This document shows positions 41,289 through 48,985 of a DNA stretch of 64,000 nucleotides, piece by piece. Location: NCBI GenBank assembly GCA_963761975.1, contig CAVXIR010000002.1, positions 2,356,001 through 2,420,000 on the forward strand, in the 5' to 3' direction. The notes under the pieces are model-generated. The model was given only the letters and a program-made list of their open reading frames with translations. It searched no databases and had not been told where the DNA came from. A program made the position numbers and the translations under genes. Position 1 is the stretch's first letter, and every line of letters starts with the position of its first letter. The DNA is from JAMQPK01 sp963761975 (GTDB lineage: Bacteria; Acidobacteriota; Vicinamibacteria; Vicinamibacterales; JAMQPK01).

Positions 41289-43844
41289 ATGGTCACCCTA
41301 CTCGCACGAGTCAAACAGACAGCAACGGCCCTCGCCGTCGCTGCGTTATTGGTTCCCGCGACATCCTTCGCCCAGACGCCCACGGATGCGAAGCTCGACG
41401 AATCGCTTCGCGAGGCGCTCGAGCGAGGATGCGTCGGAACCCAGTCGGTCATTGTCAGAACGAAACCCGGTTATCGTCAGGGGCTTCGCGACTCTCTCTC
41501 GTCGCACGGCGACGTGGTCACGGGCGAATTTCCGGCGCTCGACGCGGTTGCCGCCGAAGTGCACTGCGACGACTTGTCGGCACTTGCCAGCTTCGACGCG
41601 ACCAAGTCCGTTTCTCTGGACGGACCCGTTTCGGTGCAGTCGCTCAGCGCCGCCGCCTTCGCCGAGGCACAGGCTGCGGTAGCGGCTGCGCGCGCGGCAT
41701 TGGTCCAAGCCAAGGCGAACGCTGCCGAAGCGCAGAAAGCCGTGCGTGCCGCTGAGAATGCGCTGGCCGCTGCCAACGCGAAGGTCACGGCTGCGAGAAA
41801 GGCGCTCGTCCTCGCCAACCGGCTCAAGGGCACCGCAAAGATGACGGCGGTTGCCGCGGCCGAAGCCGCGGCTGCCCAGGCTGAAGCTGCAGCCGACGCC
41901 GCTGAGGGTGCTCTCGAAGCGGCTCGTGTGACGGCCGTGACGGCGCAGGCGGCGGCGCTCAACGCGCAGCGCGCGCTACTCGACGCGCAGCAGGCACTGA
42001 GCCAGGCGAAGGCCGCCGCTGCCAGTCGTGAGCGGGAAGGGAAGGCCGCGAAAGATCTGAAAAAGAAGTTCTTCGCGACGATGCCCGTTCGCGCGTCGAA
42101 CATTTACGCCGACCAGGATTTCGATTCCGAAGTGGTCGACTACGGCACGCTCGAGACCGCCACGAACACTAGCGGGGGCGCGGGCGTCGGCGTGGCGGTC
42201 ATCGACTCGGGCATCGAGCCGGGCACCGACTTCGACGATCGCATCACGGCGTTTTACGACTTCACCCACGGCGACATCCGCGCGGTCGCGCCAGTCGATC
42301 CGTATGGGCACGGGACGCACGTCGCGGGGCTGATTGCCAGCGAGTTCGTCGGCGTTGCGCCGAATGCGCGGTTGATCGGCCTGCGGGTCCTCAACGAACT
42401 TGGACAGGGCACGACGGCCGACGTCGTGCGCGCCATCGAGTTTGCGATCGCCAACAAAGACCTTCTTGACATCAACATCCTCAATCTCTCGCTGGGTCAT
42501 CCGATTTACGAGCCTGCTGCGACCGACCCGCTCGTGCAGGCCGTCGAGCACGCGGTTCGCGAAGGACTGGTCGTGGTCGTCTCGGCCGGCAACTTCGGCA
42601 TCAACAAGAAGACCGGATTAGCTGGATACGCCGGCATCGCGTCGCCGGGCAACGCGCCGTCAGCGTTGACGGCGGGCGCCGCGCGGACGTTCAACACCGT
42701 TACGCGACTGGACGATCGCATCGCGCCGTACAGCTCGCGTGGTCCGTCGTGGTACGACGGCTTCGCGAAGCCGGACGTCGTTGCGCCGGGCGACAACCTC
42801 TTGTCGGTCGCCGCGGCTGGCAGCGTCCTGAGGCTCGCCCAGGAGAGGCGTGGGAACACAGGCAATTACATGCGGCTCTCGGGCACGAGTATGGCGGCCG
42901 GCGTGACGAGCGGCGTGGTTGCGCTCGTGCTGCAGGCCAATGGGGGCCTCACGCCGAACACGGTAAAGGCCGTACTCGAGTATTCGGCAATTCCCGTGCT
43001 CGACGATGACGGCGAGCCGTACGACGCGTTGACGCAGGGCGCGGGCCAAATCGAAACGGCCGGCTCGGTCGCGCTCGCACGCGCGATCAACCCGCAGGCG
43101 CCTATGGGATCGCCGTGGCTGTCCACGACAGTGGCGCCATCGACCGCGATCGGCACCCGCGTCTACTCGTGGTCGCAGTCAATCATTTACGGCAACCGCC
43201 GCGTCGCCGGCACAACGCTGCTGAGCGAGCAGCGTCCCGCCTGGGCGCTCAACATCGTCTGGGGCGAAGGACTCGGCGGCGAGGACGACAACATCGTCTG
43301 GGGAAATAACTTCGGCGACGATGACAACATCGTCTGGGGCAACAGTTTCGACGACGACGACAACATCGTCTGGGGCAACAACATCGTCTGGGGCAACTCC
43401 AACGACGACGACAACATTGTGTGGGGCAATCTCTTCACCGTGTTGGGCAATCTCTTCGATGACGACAACATCGTCTGGGGAAACATCTTCGGCGACGACG
43501 ACAACATCGTCTGGGGCAACAACATCGTGTGGGGCAGCGGGCTCATCGGTATGAGCCTTGACGACGACAACATCGTCTGGGGCAACCTCGACGACGACAA
43601 CATCGTCTGGGGCAACCTCGACGACGACAACATCGTGTGGGGCAACCTCTACGATGACAACATCGTCTGGGGCAACAACGACGATGACAACATCGTGTGG
43701 GGCAACCTCGACGACGACAACATCGTGTGGGGCAACAGCTCGCAACTTGGCAGCGTTTTTCGCTGGAGCGGGGGGTTCGTCTCAGGCAAGGCGTCGAACG
43801 CGCGCGCGCGGCGGACTCACCTCCGCAGGGAAGGAGTGCTGTAA
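41289..43844 (+). CDS. Secreted S8 (subtilisin-like) peptidase with 15 C-terminal NIVWG motifs, paralogue 1
   Basis: 851 residues from ATG 41289. Signal peptide (residues 1-29, ending TSFAQ); I9-like propeptide (about 45-115, with SVIVRTKPGYRQGL); an Ala-rich coiled-coil insert (about 120-255); S8 domain with Asp 306 (AVIDSGIEPG), His 341 (GHGTHVAGLI), oxyanion Asn 435 (SAGNFG) and Ser 534 (SGTSMAAGV). From residue 655 to about 820 the chain is almost only DDDNIVWGN-type repeats. The repeats alternate acidic turns with a hydrophobic Ile-Val-Trp strand, suggesting a Ca-binding solenoid or surface module; this is inference. The stop overlaps the start of a GNAT gene. Paralogue at 44849. Confidence 0.92.
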   Translation: MVTLLARVKQTATALAVAALLVPATSFAQTPTDAKLDESLREALERGCVGTQSVIVRTKPGYRQGLRDSLSSHGDVVTGEFPALDAVAAEVHCDDLSALASFDATKSVSLDGPVSVQSLSAAAFAEAQAAVAAARAALVQAKANAAEAQKAVRAAENALAAANAKVTAARKALVLANRLKGTAKMTAVAAAEAAAAQAEAAADAAEGALEAARVTAVTAQAAALNAQRALLDAQQALSQAKAAAASREREGKAAKDLKKKFFATMPVRASNIYADQDFDSEVVDYGTLETATNTSGGAGVGVAVIDSGIEPGTDFDDRITAFYDFTHGDIRAVAPVDPYGHGTHVAGLIASEFVGVAPNARLIGLRVLNELGQGTTADVVRAIEFAIANKDLLDINILNLSLGHPIYEPAATDPLVQAVEHAVREGLVVVVSAGNFGINKKTGLAGYAGIASPGNAPSALTAGAARTFNTVTRLDDRIAPYSSRGPSWYDGFAKPDVVAPGDNLLSVAAAGSVLRLAQERRGNTGNYMRLSGTSMAAGVTSGVVALVLQANGGLTPNTVKAVLEYSAIPVLDDDGEPYDALTQGAGQIETAGSVALARAINPQAPMGSPWLSTTVAPSTAIGTRVYSWSQSIIYGNRRVAGTTLLSEQRPAWALNIVWGEGLGGEDDNIVWGNNFGDDDNIVWGNSFDDDDNIVWGNNIVWGNSNDDDNIVWGNLFTVLGNLFDDDNIVWGNIFGDDDNIVWGNNIVWGSGLIGMSLDDDNIVWGNLDDDNIVWGNLDDDNIVWGNLYDDNIVWGNNDDDNIVWGNLDDDNIVWGNSSQLGSVFRWSGGFVSGKASNARARRTHLRREGVL
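43251..43737 (+). repeat. Coding repeat tract: 15 NIVWG motifs, paralogue 1
   Basis: Most units are 30 bases (DDDNIVWGNL), with 27- to 45-base variants and two places where NIVWGNNIVWG lacks the acidic spacer. Ile and Val codons vary (ATC/ATT, GTC/GTG) while the protein motif is invariant. Confidence 0.95.
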
Positions 43845-44503
43845 TGGCAACTCACATCCCGACCACCGCGACACAAACGATTCCCGCGGCCGCGATCGTC
43901 AGCACCCCGTCGGCCGTCTCGGCAACATGGAAAGAGGCGCTTCCCGTGCTGAAGGCGAAGGGCATCACGCTTCGCGAGCTTCGAATCAGTGACGCGGCGT
44001 CGCTCCTGACGCTGCTCACCGAGCAAGAAGTGACGCGCTTCATCTCGCCTCCGCCAACGACGCTCGAAGGCTTCGAGCGATTCATTCAGTGGGCGCGGCG
44101 CGAGCGTCAGGTGGGCCGTTACATTTGCTTTGCCATTGTCCCCGAGGGATACGACACCGCCGTGGGACTGTTCCAGGTTCGTCAGCTCGATCCGATGTTC
44201 GGCACCGCGGAGTGGGGTTTTGCGATCGGTTCGGCGTTCTGGGGATCGGGTCTCTTCGTCTCAGGCGCGGAACTGGTGATCGATTTCGCATTCGACGTGA
44301 TTGGCGTGCATCGGCTGGAAGCACGGGCAGCCATCGAAAATGGGCGAGGCAATGCCGCGCTGCGCAAGCTCGGCGCGGTTCAGGAGGGCATCTTGAGAAA
44401 ATCATTCCTTCGCAACGGGCGATATCTCGATCAAGCGCTTTGGGCGATTCTGCCGGAAGATCGGTATCGCTCGAAGGCCGTGTGGGGTTCCAAGGCTAGC
44501 TAA
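43844..44503 (+). CDS. GNAT family N-acetyltransferase (RimJ/RimL type), paralogue 1
   Basis: 219 residues from ATG 43844, which overlaps the S8 stop codon as TAATG, so translation is probably coupled. After about 40 residues of Ala/Thr-rich leader come LRELRISDAASLLTLLTEQEV, FISPPPTTLEGFERFI, the acceptor-side TAEWGFAIGSAFWGSGL, and an acetyl-CoA region with HRLEARAAIENGRGNAALRKLG and ILRKSFLRNGRYLDQALW. This matches acetyltransferases of protein N-termini, antibiotics or small amines. No signal peptide is evident, so it is presumably cytosolic although its partner is exported. Substrate unknown. Confidence 0.9.
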   Translation: MATHIPTTATQTIPAAAIVSTPSAVSATWKEALPVLKAKGITLRELRISDAASLLTLLTEQEVTRFISPPPTTLEGFERFIQWARRERQVGRYICFAIVPEGYDTAVGLFQVRQLDPMFGTAEWGFAIGSAFWGSGLFVSGAELVIDFAFDVIGVHRLEARAAIENGRGNAALRKLGAVQEGILRKSFLRNGRYLDQALWAILPEDRYRSKAVWGSKAS

Positions 44504-44512
44504 GCTAGAAAA

Positions 44513-44563
44513 GAGGGTTCGGGAGGGGTTTTCGCGCAGGCTTCGAAAACCCCTCCGACCCTC
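44513..44563 (+). terminator. Hairpin after the first S8-GNAT cassette
   Basis: Left arm 44513-44534 (with GGAGGGGTTTTCG) and right arm 44544-44563 (CGAAAACCCCTCC then GACCCTC) pair with a perfect 13-bp inner stem and a nine-base loop. Confidence 0.6.
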
Positions 44564-44576
44564 TCCGCTCCCCCAA

Positions 44577-44622
44577 ACAGATCGGGTCGGCACAGGGACA
44601 ACCGACCCGATCTGTGTTCTTT
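44577..44622 (+). terminator. Perfect 14-bp hairpin followed by T-rich tract
   Basis: ACAGATCGGGTCGG (44577-44590) and CCGACCCGATCTGT (44602-44615) are exact complements around an 11-base loop, followed by GTTCTTTCC. Looks like a factor-independent terminator for cassette 1. Confidence 0.7.
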
Positions 44623-44848
44623 CCTGATCTCTCTTGATCCCAAAAATCTCGGCAAATTATTGATTCTGAAGGCCGTGTTCACAGGAACGTCCGCGCGCCG
44701 CTTTGGAACACGGCGTGAGATCCCTCATTTTCCTAACAATTTTGCGCATATCGCAGTTTTTGCCACGTTTGCGGGCGCTTTCGTTTTGCAAATTTGCACA
44801 CACGAACGTATTTCCGCGGTTCGAAATCCCCGCCAAGAAAAACTCTAA
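44623..44848. promoter_or_regulatory. Leader of the second S8 cassette with inverted repeat
   Basis: GCCGTGTTC (44672-44680) and GAACACGGC (44706-44714) form a perfect 9-bp inverted repeat with a 25-base spacer. The remainder is AT-rich, without a clear -35/-10 pair. Confidence 0.4.
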
Positions 44849-47146
44849 GTGAAAGAAAAGATGTGGCTTAGGCGTGGCCTGACGCGAATGGCCGTTGCCT
44901 TGCTCAAGTGTCCGCCGATGATTCCCTGTCTCTCTCGCATCACGGGCGCAGCGCTGGTTACATCGGCGCTGCTTTCTCGTACTGCCGGCGCGCAGACAGT
45001 GGCGTCAGCAAAACTCGACGAATCGCTTCGCCAGTCGGTCGACCGCGGCTGTTACGGTGGCAGGCAGTCGGTCATCATCACCGTTGAACCCGGTTATCGC
45101 GAAGCGTTGCGGCAGGCGCTCGCCGCTCACGGCGATGTCGTCATCGGCGAGTTCCCGTCAATCAATGCGATCGCAGCAGATATTCACTGCGACGACCTGG
45201 CAACGCTGGCGAGTTTCGGTTCGATTCGCGCCGTTTCGATCAACGCCATCGTTGGTGTGAGCGCCGCGAAAGCCAAAGACCCGAAGCCGGTCGCAAAGGT
45301 CGTAGAAAAGGTTCAGAAGGTGCTCGCTCGCACGCTCGAGGGGGTCGCTGCGAAAGCACTCAAGAAGAACGCGTTTGCAACGCTGGGCGCGACAAAGATT
45401 CGGGATATCAAACCGAACAGCGTGATGCTCGTGCCGTCGGATTCCAGTCTGACGAATAATGTCACGGGCGCTAGCCAGACCAGCTTCAAGCACTCGACGT
45501 TTTCGGGCAACGGCATTGGCATCGCGGTCATCGATTCTGGCATTGAACCAGGCGTCGACTTCGAGGATCGCATCACCGCGTTCTACGATTTCACCAGGGG
45601 CGGCATTAAATCTGTAACAGCCCACGACGACTACGGTCACGGCACGCACGTCGCGGGGCTGATTGGCAGCCAATATGTCGGCGTCGCGCCGTACGCGCGC
45701 CTCATCGGGCTCAAGGTTCTCGACGCCAAGGGCCAGGGCACGACCGATAACGTGGTCCGGGCCATCGAGTTCGCGATCACGAACCGCTATCTGCTCGGCA
45801 TCAACGTTTTGAATCTGTCGCTCGGCCATCCGATTTATGAACCGGCCGCAACCGATCCGCTGGTACAAGCCGTTGAACACGCCGTGCGCGCAGGGTTGAC
45901 GGTTGTGGTCGCGGCGGGCAATTTCGGCGTGAATCCGAAGACTGGCGAAGTGGGTTATGCCGGTATCGTTTCGCCCGCCAACGCGCCGTCTGGCGTCAGC
46001 GTCGGAGCGGTCAATACGTTCGACACGGTGACGCGCGATGACGATCGCGTCGCTCCTTACAGCTCTCGCGGACCGTCGTGGTACGACGGATTTGCGAAGC
46101 CAGACGTCGTCGCGCCGGGGCACAACATGCTGTCGGTTGCGGCGGTCGGCAGTACGCTTCGGCAGATCCAGGAGAAGCGCGGCAACAAAGGCAACTACAT
46201 GAAGTTGTCCGGCACGAGCATGGCAGCCGGCGTGACGACTGGCGTGGTGGCTCTCGTGCTGCAGGCGAACCATCGCCTTACGCCGAACACGTTGAAGGCG
46301 GTTCTCGAGTACACGGCCATTCCGATGTTCGACGCAGACGGCAGTCGTTACGACCCGCTCACGCAGGGCACAGGACAGATTCAAACGGAAGGTGCTGTCG
46401 CTCTGGCGGGCGCCATCAATCCGTCTGCGACGATGGGCCAGGGCTGGCTGAATACATCCGTTACGCAATCGACTGTCATCGGCGAGCAGGTTTACGCCTG
46501 GTCGAGATCGATCATCTGGGGCAATCGCCGCGTTGCGGGCGACGCGCTTCTCAGCGAGCGGCGGCCGGCATGGGCGAGCAATATCGTGTGGGGCGAAGGC
46601 CTGGGCGACGAAGACGACAACATCGTCTGGGGCAACAACTTCGACGACGACGACAACATTGTCTGGGGTAACAGCTTCGACGATGACGACAACATCGTGT
46701 GGGGGAACAACATCGTCTGGGGAAACTCGAACGACGACGACAACATCGTCTGGGGCAACCTCGCTGACGACGACGACAACATCGTGTGGGGGAACCTGTT
46801 CGACGACGACAACATTGTGTGGGGCAACAACATCGTCTGGGGCAACGGCCTGATCGGCATGAGCCTCGACGACGACAACATTGTGTGGGGCAACCTCGAT
46901 GACGACAACATCGTCTGGGGCAACTTAGACGACGACAACATCGTCTGGGGCAATCTCTACGACGACAACATCGTCTGGGGTAATAGTGGCGACGACGACG
47001 ACAACATCGTTTGGGGCAACAACGACGACGACAACATCGTGTGGGGCAATACGGCCTATCTTGGCAGCATCGTGAAGTGGAGCGGCGGCGTCGTCCGCGG
47101 CAGCGCCTCTTATGCGCGTGCACGTCGCACCATGAGGGACCGGTGA
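44849..47146 (+). CDS. Secreted S8 (subtilisin-like) peptidase with 15 C-terminal NIVWG motifs, paralogue 2
   Basis: 765 residues from GTG 44849; ATG 44861 is an alternative start. A signal peptide is visible (ITGAALVTSALLSRTAGA). I9-like propeptide (SVIITVEPGYREAL), then a short Lys/Ala linker where paralogue 1 has a long Ala-rich coiled coil. S8 triad in this numbering: Asp 229, His 264, Ser 457 (SGTSMAAGV). The region RSIIWGNRRVAGDALLSERR precedes the NIVWG tract (residue 578 to about 743). A segment LIGMSLDDDNIVWG is shared exactly with paralogue 1. The tail after the tract is basic (ARARRTMRDR). Followed after five bases by its own GNAT gene. Confidence 0.92.
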   Translation: MKEKMWLRRGLTRMAVALLKCPPMIPCLSRITGAALVTSALLSRTAGAQTVASAKLDESLRQSVDRGCYGGRQSVIITVEPGYREALRQALAAHGDVVIGEFPSINAIAADIHCDDLATLASFGSIRAVSINAIVGVSAAKAKDPKPVAKVVEKVQKVLARTLEGVAAKALKKNAFATLGATKIRDIKPNSVMLVPSDSSLTNNVTGASQTSFKHSTFSGNGIGIAVIDSGIEPGVDFEDRITAFYDFTRGGIKSVTAHDDYGHGTHVAGLIGSQYVGVAPYARLIGLKVLDAKGQGTTDNVVRAIEFAITNRYLLGINVLNLSLGHPIYEPAATDPLVQAVEHAVRAGLTVVVAAGNFGVNPKTGEVGYAGIVSPANAPSGVSVGAVNTFDTVTRDDDRVAPYSSRGPSWYDGFAKPDVVAPGHNMLSVAAVGSTLRQIQEKRGNKGNYMKLSGTSMAAGVTTGVVALVLQANHRLTPNTLKAVLEYTAIPMFDADGSRYDPLTQGTGQIQTEGAVALAGAINPSATMGQGWLNTSVTQSTVIGEQVYAWSRSIIWGNRRVAGDALLSERRPAWASNIVWGEGLGDEDDNIVWGNNFDDDDNIVWGNSFDDDDNIVWGNNIVWGNSNDDDNIVWGNLADDDDNIVWGNLFDDDNIVWGNNIVWGNGLIGMSLDDDNIVWGNLDDDNIVWGNLDDDNIVWGNLYDDNIVWGNSGDDDDNIVWGNNDDDNIVWGNTAYLGSIVKWSGGVVRGSASYARARRTMRDR
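46580..47050 (+). repeat. Coding repeat tract: 15 NIVWG motifs, paralogue 2
   Basis: Same count (15) and nearly the same unit order as paralogue 1, including two double NIVWGNNIVWG sites and the GLIGMSL interruption. It differs by an extra Asp-rich unit near 46985-47000 and lacks the FTVLGNLF unit of paralogue 1. Confidence 0.95.
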
Positions 47147-47151
47147 GGTTA

Positions 47152-47784
47152 ATGTCGGCGAACCTCACGACTTACGTCGCCTCCGCTTCTGGGACGGTCG
47201 CCTCCGACTGGAGGGACGGCCTGCCGGTTCTTCGAGGAACGGGCGTCACGCTTCGCGAGCTTCGCGTCAGCGACGCGGCATCGCTGCTGGCGCTGCTCAC
47301 GTCCGAAGAAGTGACGCGCTTCATTTCGCCTCCGCCGACGACTGTCGAAGGGTTCGGGCGCTTCATTCAGTGGGCGCAGCGAGAACGCGAGGCGGGACGC
47401 TATGCCTGCTTTGCAGTCGTGCCGGATGGCTACGACACGGCTGTCGGCTTATTCCAGGTTCGGCAGCTCGATCCGACATTCGACACCGCGGAGTGGGGGT
47501 TCGCGATTGCATCGGAATTCTGGGGTTCGGGTTTGTTCGTCGCCGGCGCGGAGCTGGTGATCGAGTTCTCGTTCGATGTCGTGGGCGTTCATCGACTGGA
47601 AGCGCGTGCGGCTGTGCGGAACGGCCGGGGCAACGGCGCGCTCAGGAAGATCGGTGCCATTCAGGAGGGTATCTTGAGAAAATCGTTCCTTCGCGGCGGC
47701 AAGTACCTCGATCAGTCGTTGTGGGCCATTCTCGATGAAGACTGGTATCGTTCGAAGGCCGTTTGGGGAGCGAAGGCGAGCTAG
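47152..47784 (+). CDS. GNAT family N-acetyltransferase (RimJ/RimL type), paralogue 2
   Basis: 210 residues from ATG 47152, five bases after the S8 stop. Closely similar to paralogue 1 along its length: VTLRELRVSDAASLLALLTSE, FISPPPTTVEGFGRFIQWA, TAEWGFAIASEFWGSGLFVA, HRLEARAAVRNGRGNGALRK and ILRKSFLRGGKYLDQSLW. Conservation of this partner beside both peptidases argues for a joint function. The N-terminal 30 residues differ most between the two. The MFS gene follows within 18 bases. Confidence 0.9.
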   Translation: MSANLTTYVASASGTVASDWRDGLPVLRGTGVTLRELRVSDAASLLALLTSEEVTRFISPPPTTVEGFGRFIQWAQREREAGRYACFAVVPDGYDTAVGLFQVRQLDPTFDTAEWGFAIASEFWGSGLFVAGAELVIEFSFDVVGVHRLEARAAVRNGRGNGALRKIGAIQEGILRKSFLRGGKYLDQSLWAILDEDWYRSKAVWGAKAS

Positions 47785-47801
47785 CAGATAATCTTGGACG
47801 C

Positions 47802-48968
47802 GTGTCGCGTCCTCTGCTCGTCATCTTCCTCACGGTCTTTGTCAATCTCGTCGGCTTCGGCATCATCATCCCGCTGCTGCCGTTCTACGCGGAGACGTTC
47901 GGGGCGTCTCCCGTCGTTATCGGCCTTCTCTTCGCAGCGTTCTCGCTCGCGCAACTCATCGCTGCGCCTATCCTCGGCGTACTGTCCGATCGGTTCGGCA
48001 GGCGCCCCGTACTCATTTTCAGCCTCATCGGCACCGCCATCAGCTTCGTCATGCTGGCGGTTGCCCAGAGCCTCGCGATGCTGTTCGCCGCGCGGATCAT
48101 CGACGGCCTTTCGGGTGGAAACATCACTATCGCCCGCGCCTACATCGCGGATGTGACCGAGCCGAGCCAGCGTCCGAGAGCGTTCGGTTTTCTCGGAGCC
48201 GCTTTCGGTCTTGGCTTCATCGTCGGGCCGGGGCTCGCGGGGTTGTTCTCGCACATCAGTTACACCGCGCCGATCTGGGCGGCGGTCGTGGTGACGCTCA
48301 TCGCGACCGCGATGGCGGCGCTATGGCTGCCGGAGACCGTGCATCGAGGTAGTGCTGTCGCCGTTTCTCCGTGGCGGGCGTTGCCGGACGTGCTGCGCCG
48401 CCGACATTTGCGCCCGCTCTTGATCGCTGACTTTGTCTACTGGTCGTCGTTCGCGTTGTGCACGACGACGTTCGCGCTCTTTGCGTTGCGGCGATTCGGG
48501 TTCGACGTCACGCACACGGGGTACGTGCTCGCAGGCTTTGGGGGTCTCGGCGTCATCGTCCAGGCGGGCATTGTCGGCGTGGCGGCGCGCGCGCTCGGCG
48601 TTGTGCGCACGTTGCAGCTCGGCCTCCTCATCGCAGCGGCAGGCTGGACGCTTGTCGCCGTGTCGACAAGCGTGCCGATGTTTCTCCTTTCGCTCATCCC
48701 GGCCGGTGTGGGCGTTGGATTGTGCAACGCGTCCATCGTCACGCTGGTCAGTCACAGCGGGTCGAGAGAAGAGCAGGGAACGATACAGGGTGCCGCAGGT
48801 GCGCTCGAGAGCCTTGGGCGTGCTGTCGGCCCGGTGTGGGGGCACGGAGCGCTTCAGCGCTTCGGCGAGGGGAGCGCGTACGCGACCGCCGCCCTCGCGT
48901 TTCTTGCTACGACGGTGGTCATGCTGAGCTATCAGCTGCCTGCCGAGAGCCCTGACGACCTTCCTTAG
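47802..48968 (+). CDS. MFS transporter, TetA-like (DHA1 family)
   Basis: 388 residues if started at GTG 47802 (SRPLLVIFLTVFVNLVGFG); a TTG at 47763 would overlap the GNAT gene. Twelve hydrophobic segments. Motif A between helices 2 and 3 is GVLSDRFGRRPVL; a second DHA1 signature is VGPGLAGLFSH in helix 5. This is a proton-driven exporter of the tetracycline-efflux group; actual substrate unknown. The close spacing to GNAT 2 suggests co-transcription with the second cassette. Confidence 0.9.
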   Translation: MSRPLLVIFLTVFVNLVGFGIIIPLLPFYAETFGASPVVIGLLFAAFSLAQLIAAPILGVLSDRFGRRPVLIFSLIGTAISFVMLAVAQSLAMLFAARIIDGLSGGNITIARAYIADVTEPSQRPRAFGFLGAAFGLGFIVGPGLAGLFSHISYTAPIWAAVVVTLIATAMAALWLPETVHRGSAVAVSPWRALPDVLRRRHLRPLLIADFVYWSSFALCTTTFALFALRRFGFDVTHTGYVLAGFGGLGVIVQAGIVGVAARALGVVRTLQLGLLIAAAGWTLVAVSTSVPMFLLSLIPAGVGVGLCNASIVTLVSHSGSREEQGTIQGAAGALESLGRAVGPVWGHGALQRFGEGSAYATAALAFLATTVVMLSYQLPAESPDDLP

Positions 48969-48985
48969 GTCGAGGCTCGACGGGG

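Noticed and set aside
43179..43745. Long antisense ORFs over the NIVWG tracts (TMLSSS- and PDDVVVVE-type repeats)
   Set aside because: Shadows of a strongly biased coding repeat on the plus strand.
41289..47784. Classical RiPP or lanthipeptide cluster
   Set aside because: No recognisable precursor peptide, lanthipeptide synthetase, YcaO or radical SAM enzyme adjoins the NIVWG genes. A product-peptide role of the tail remains only a hypothesis.
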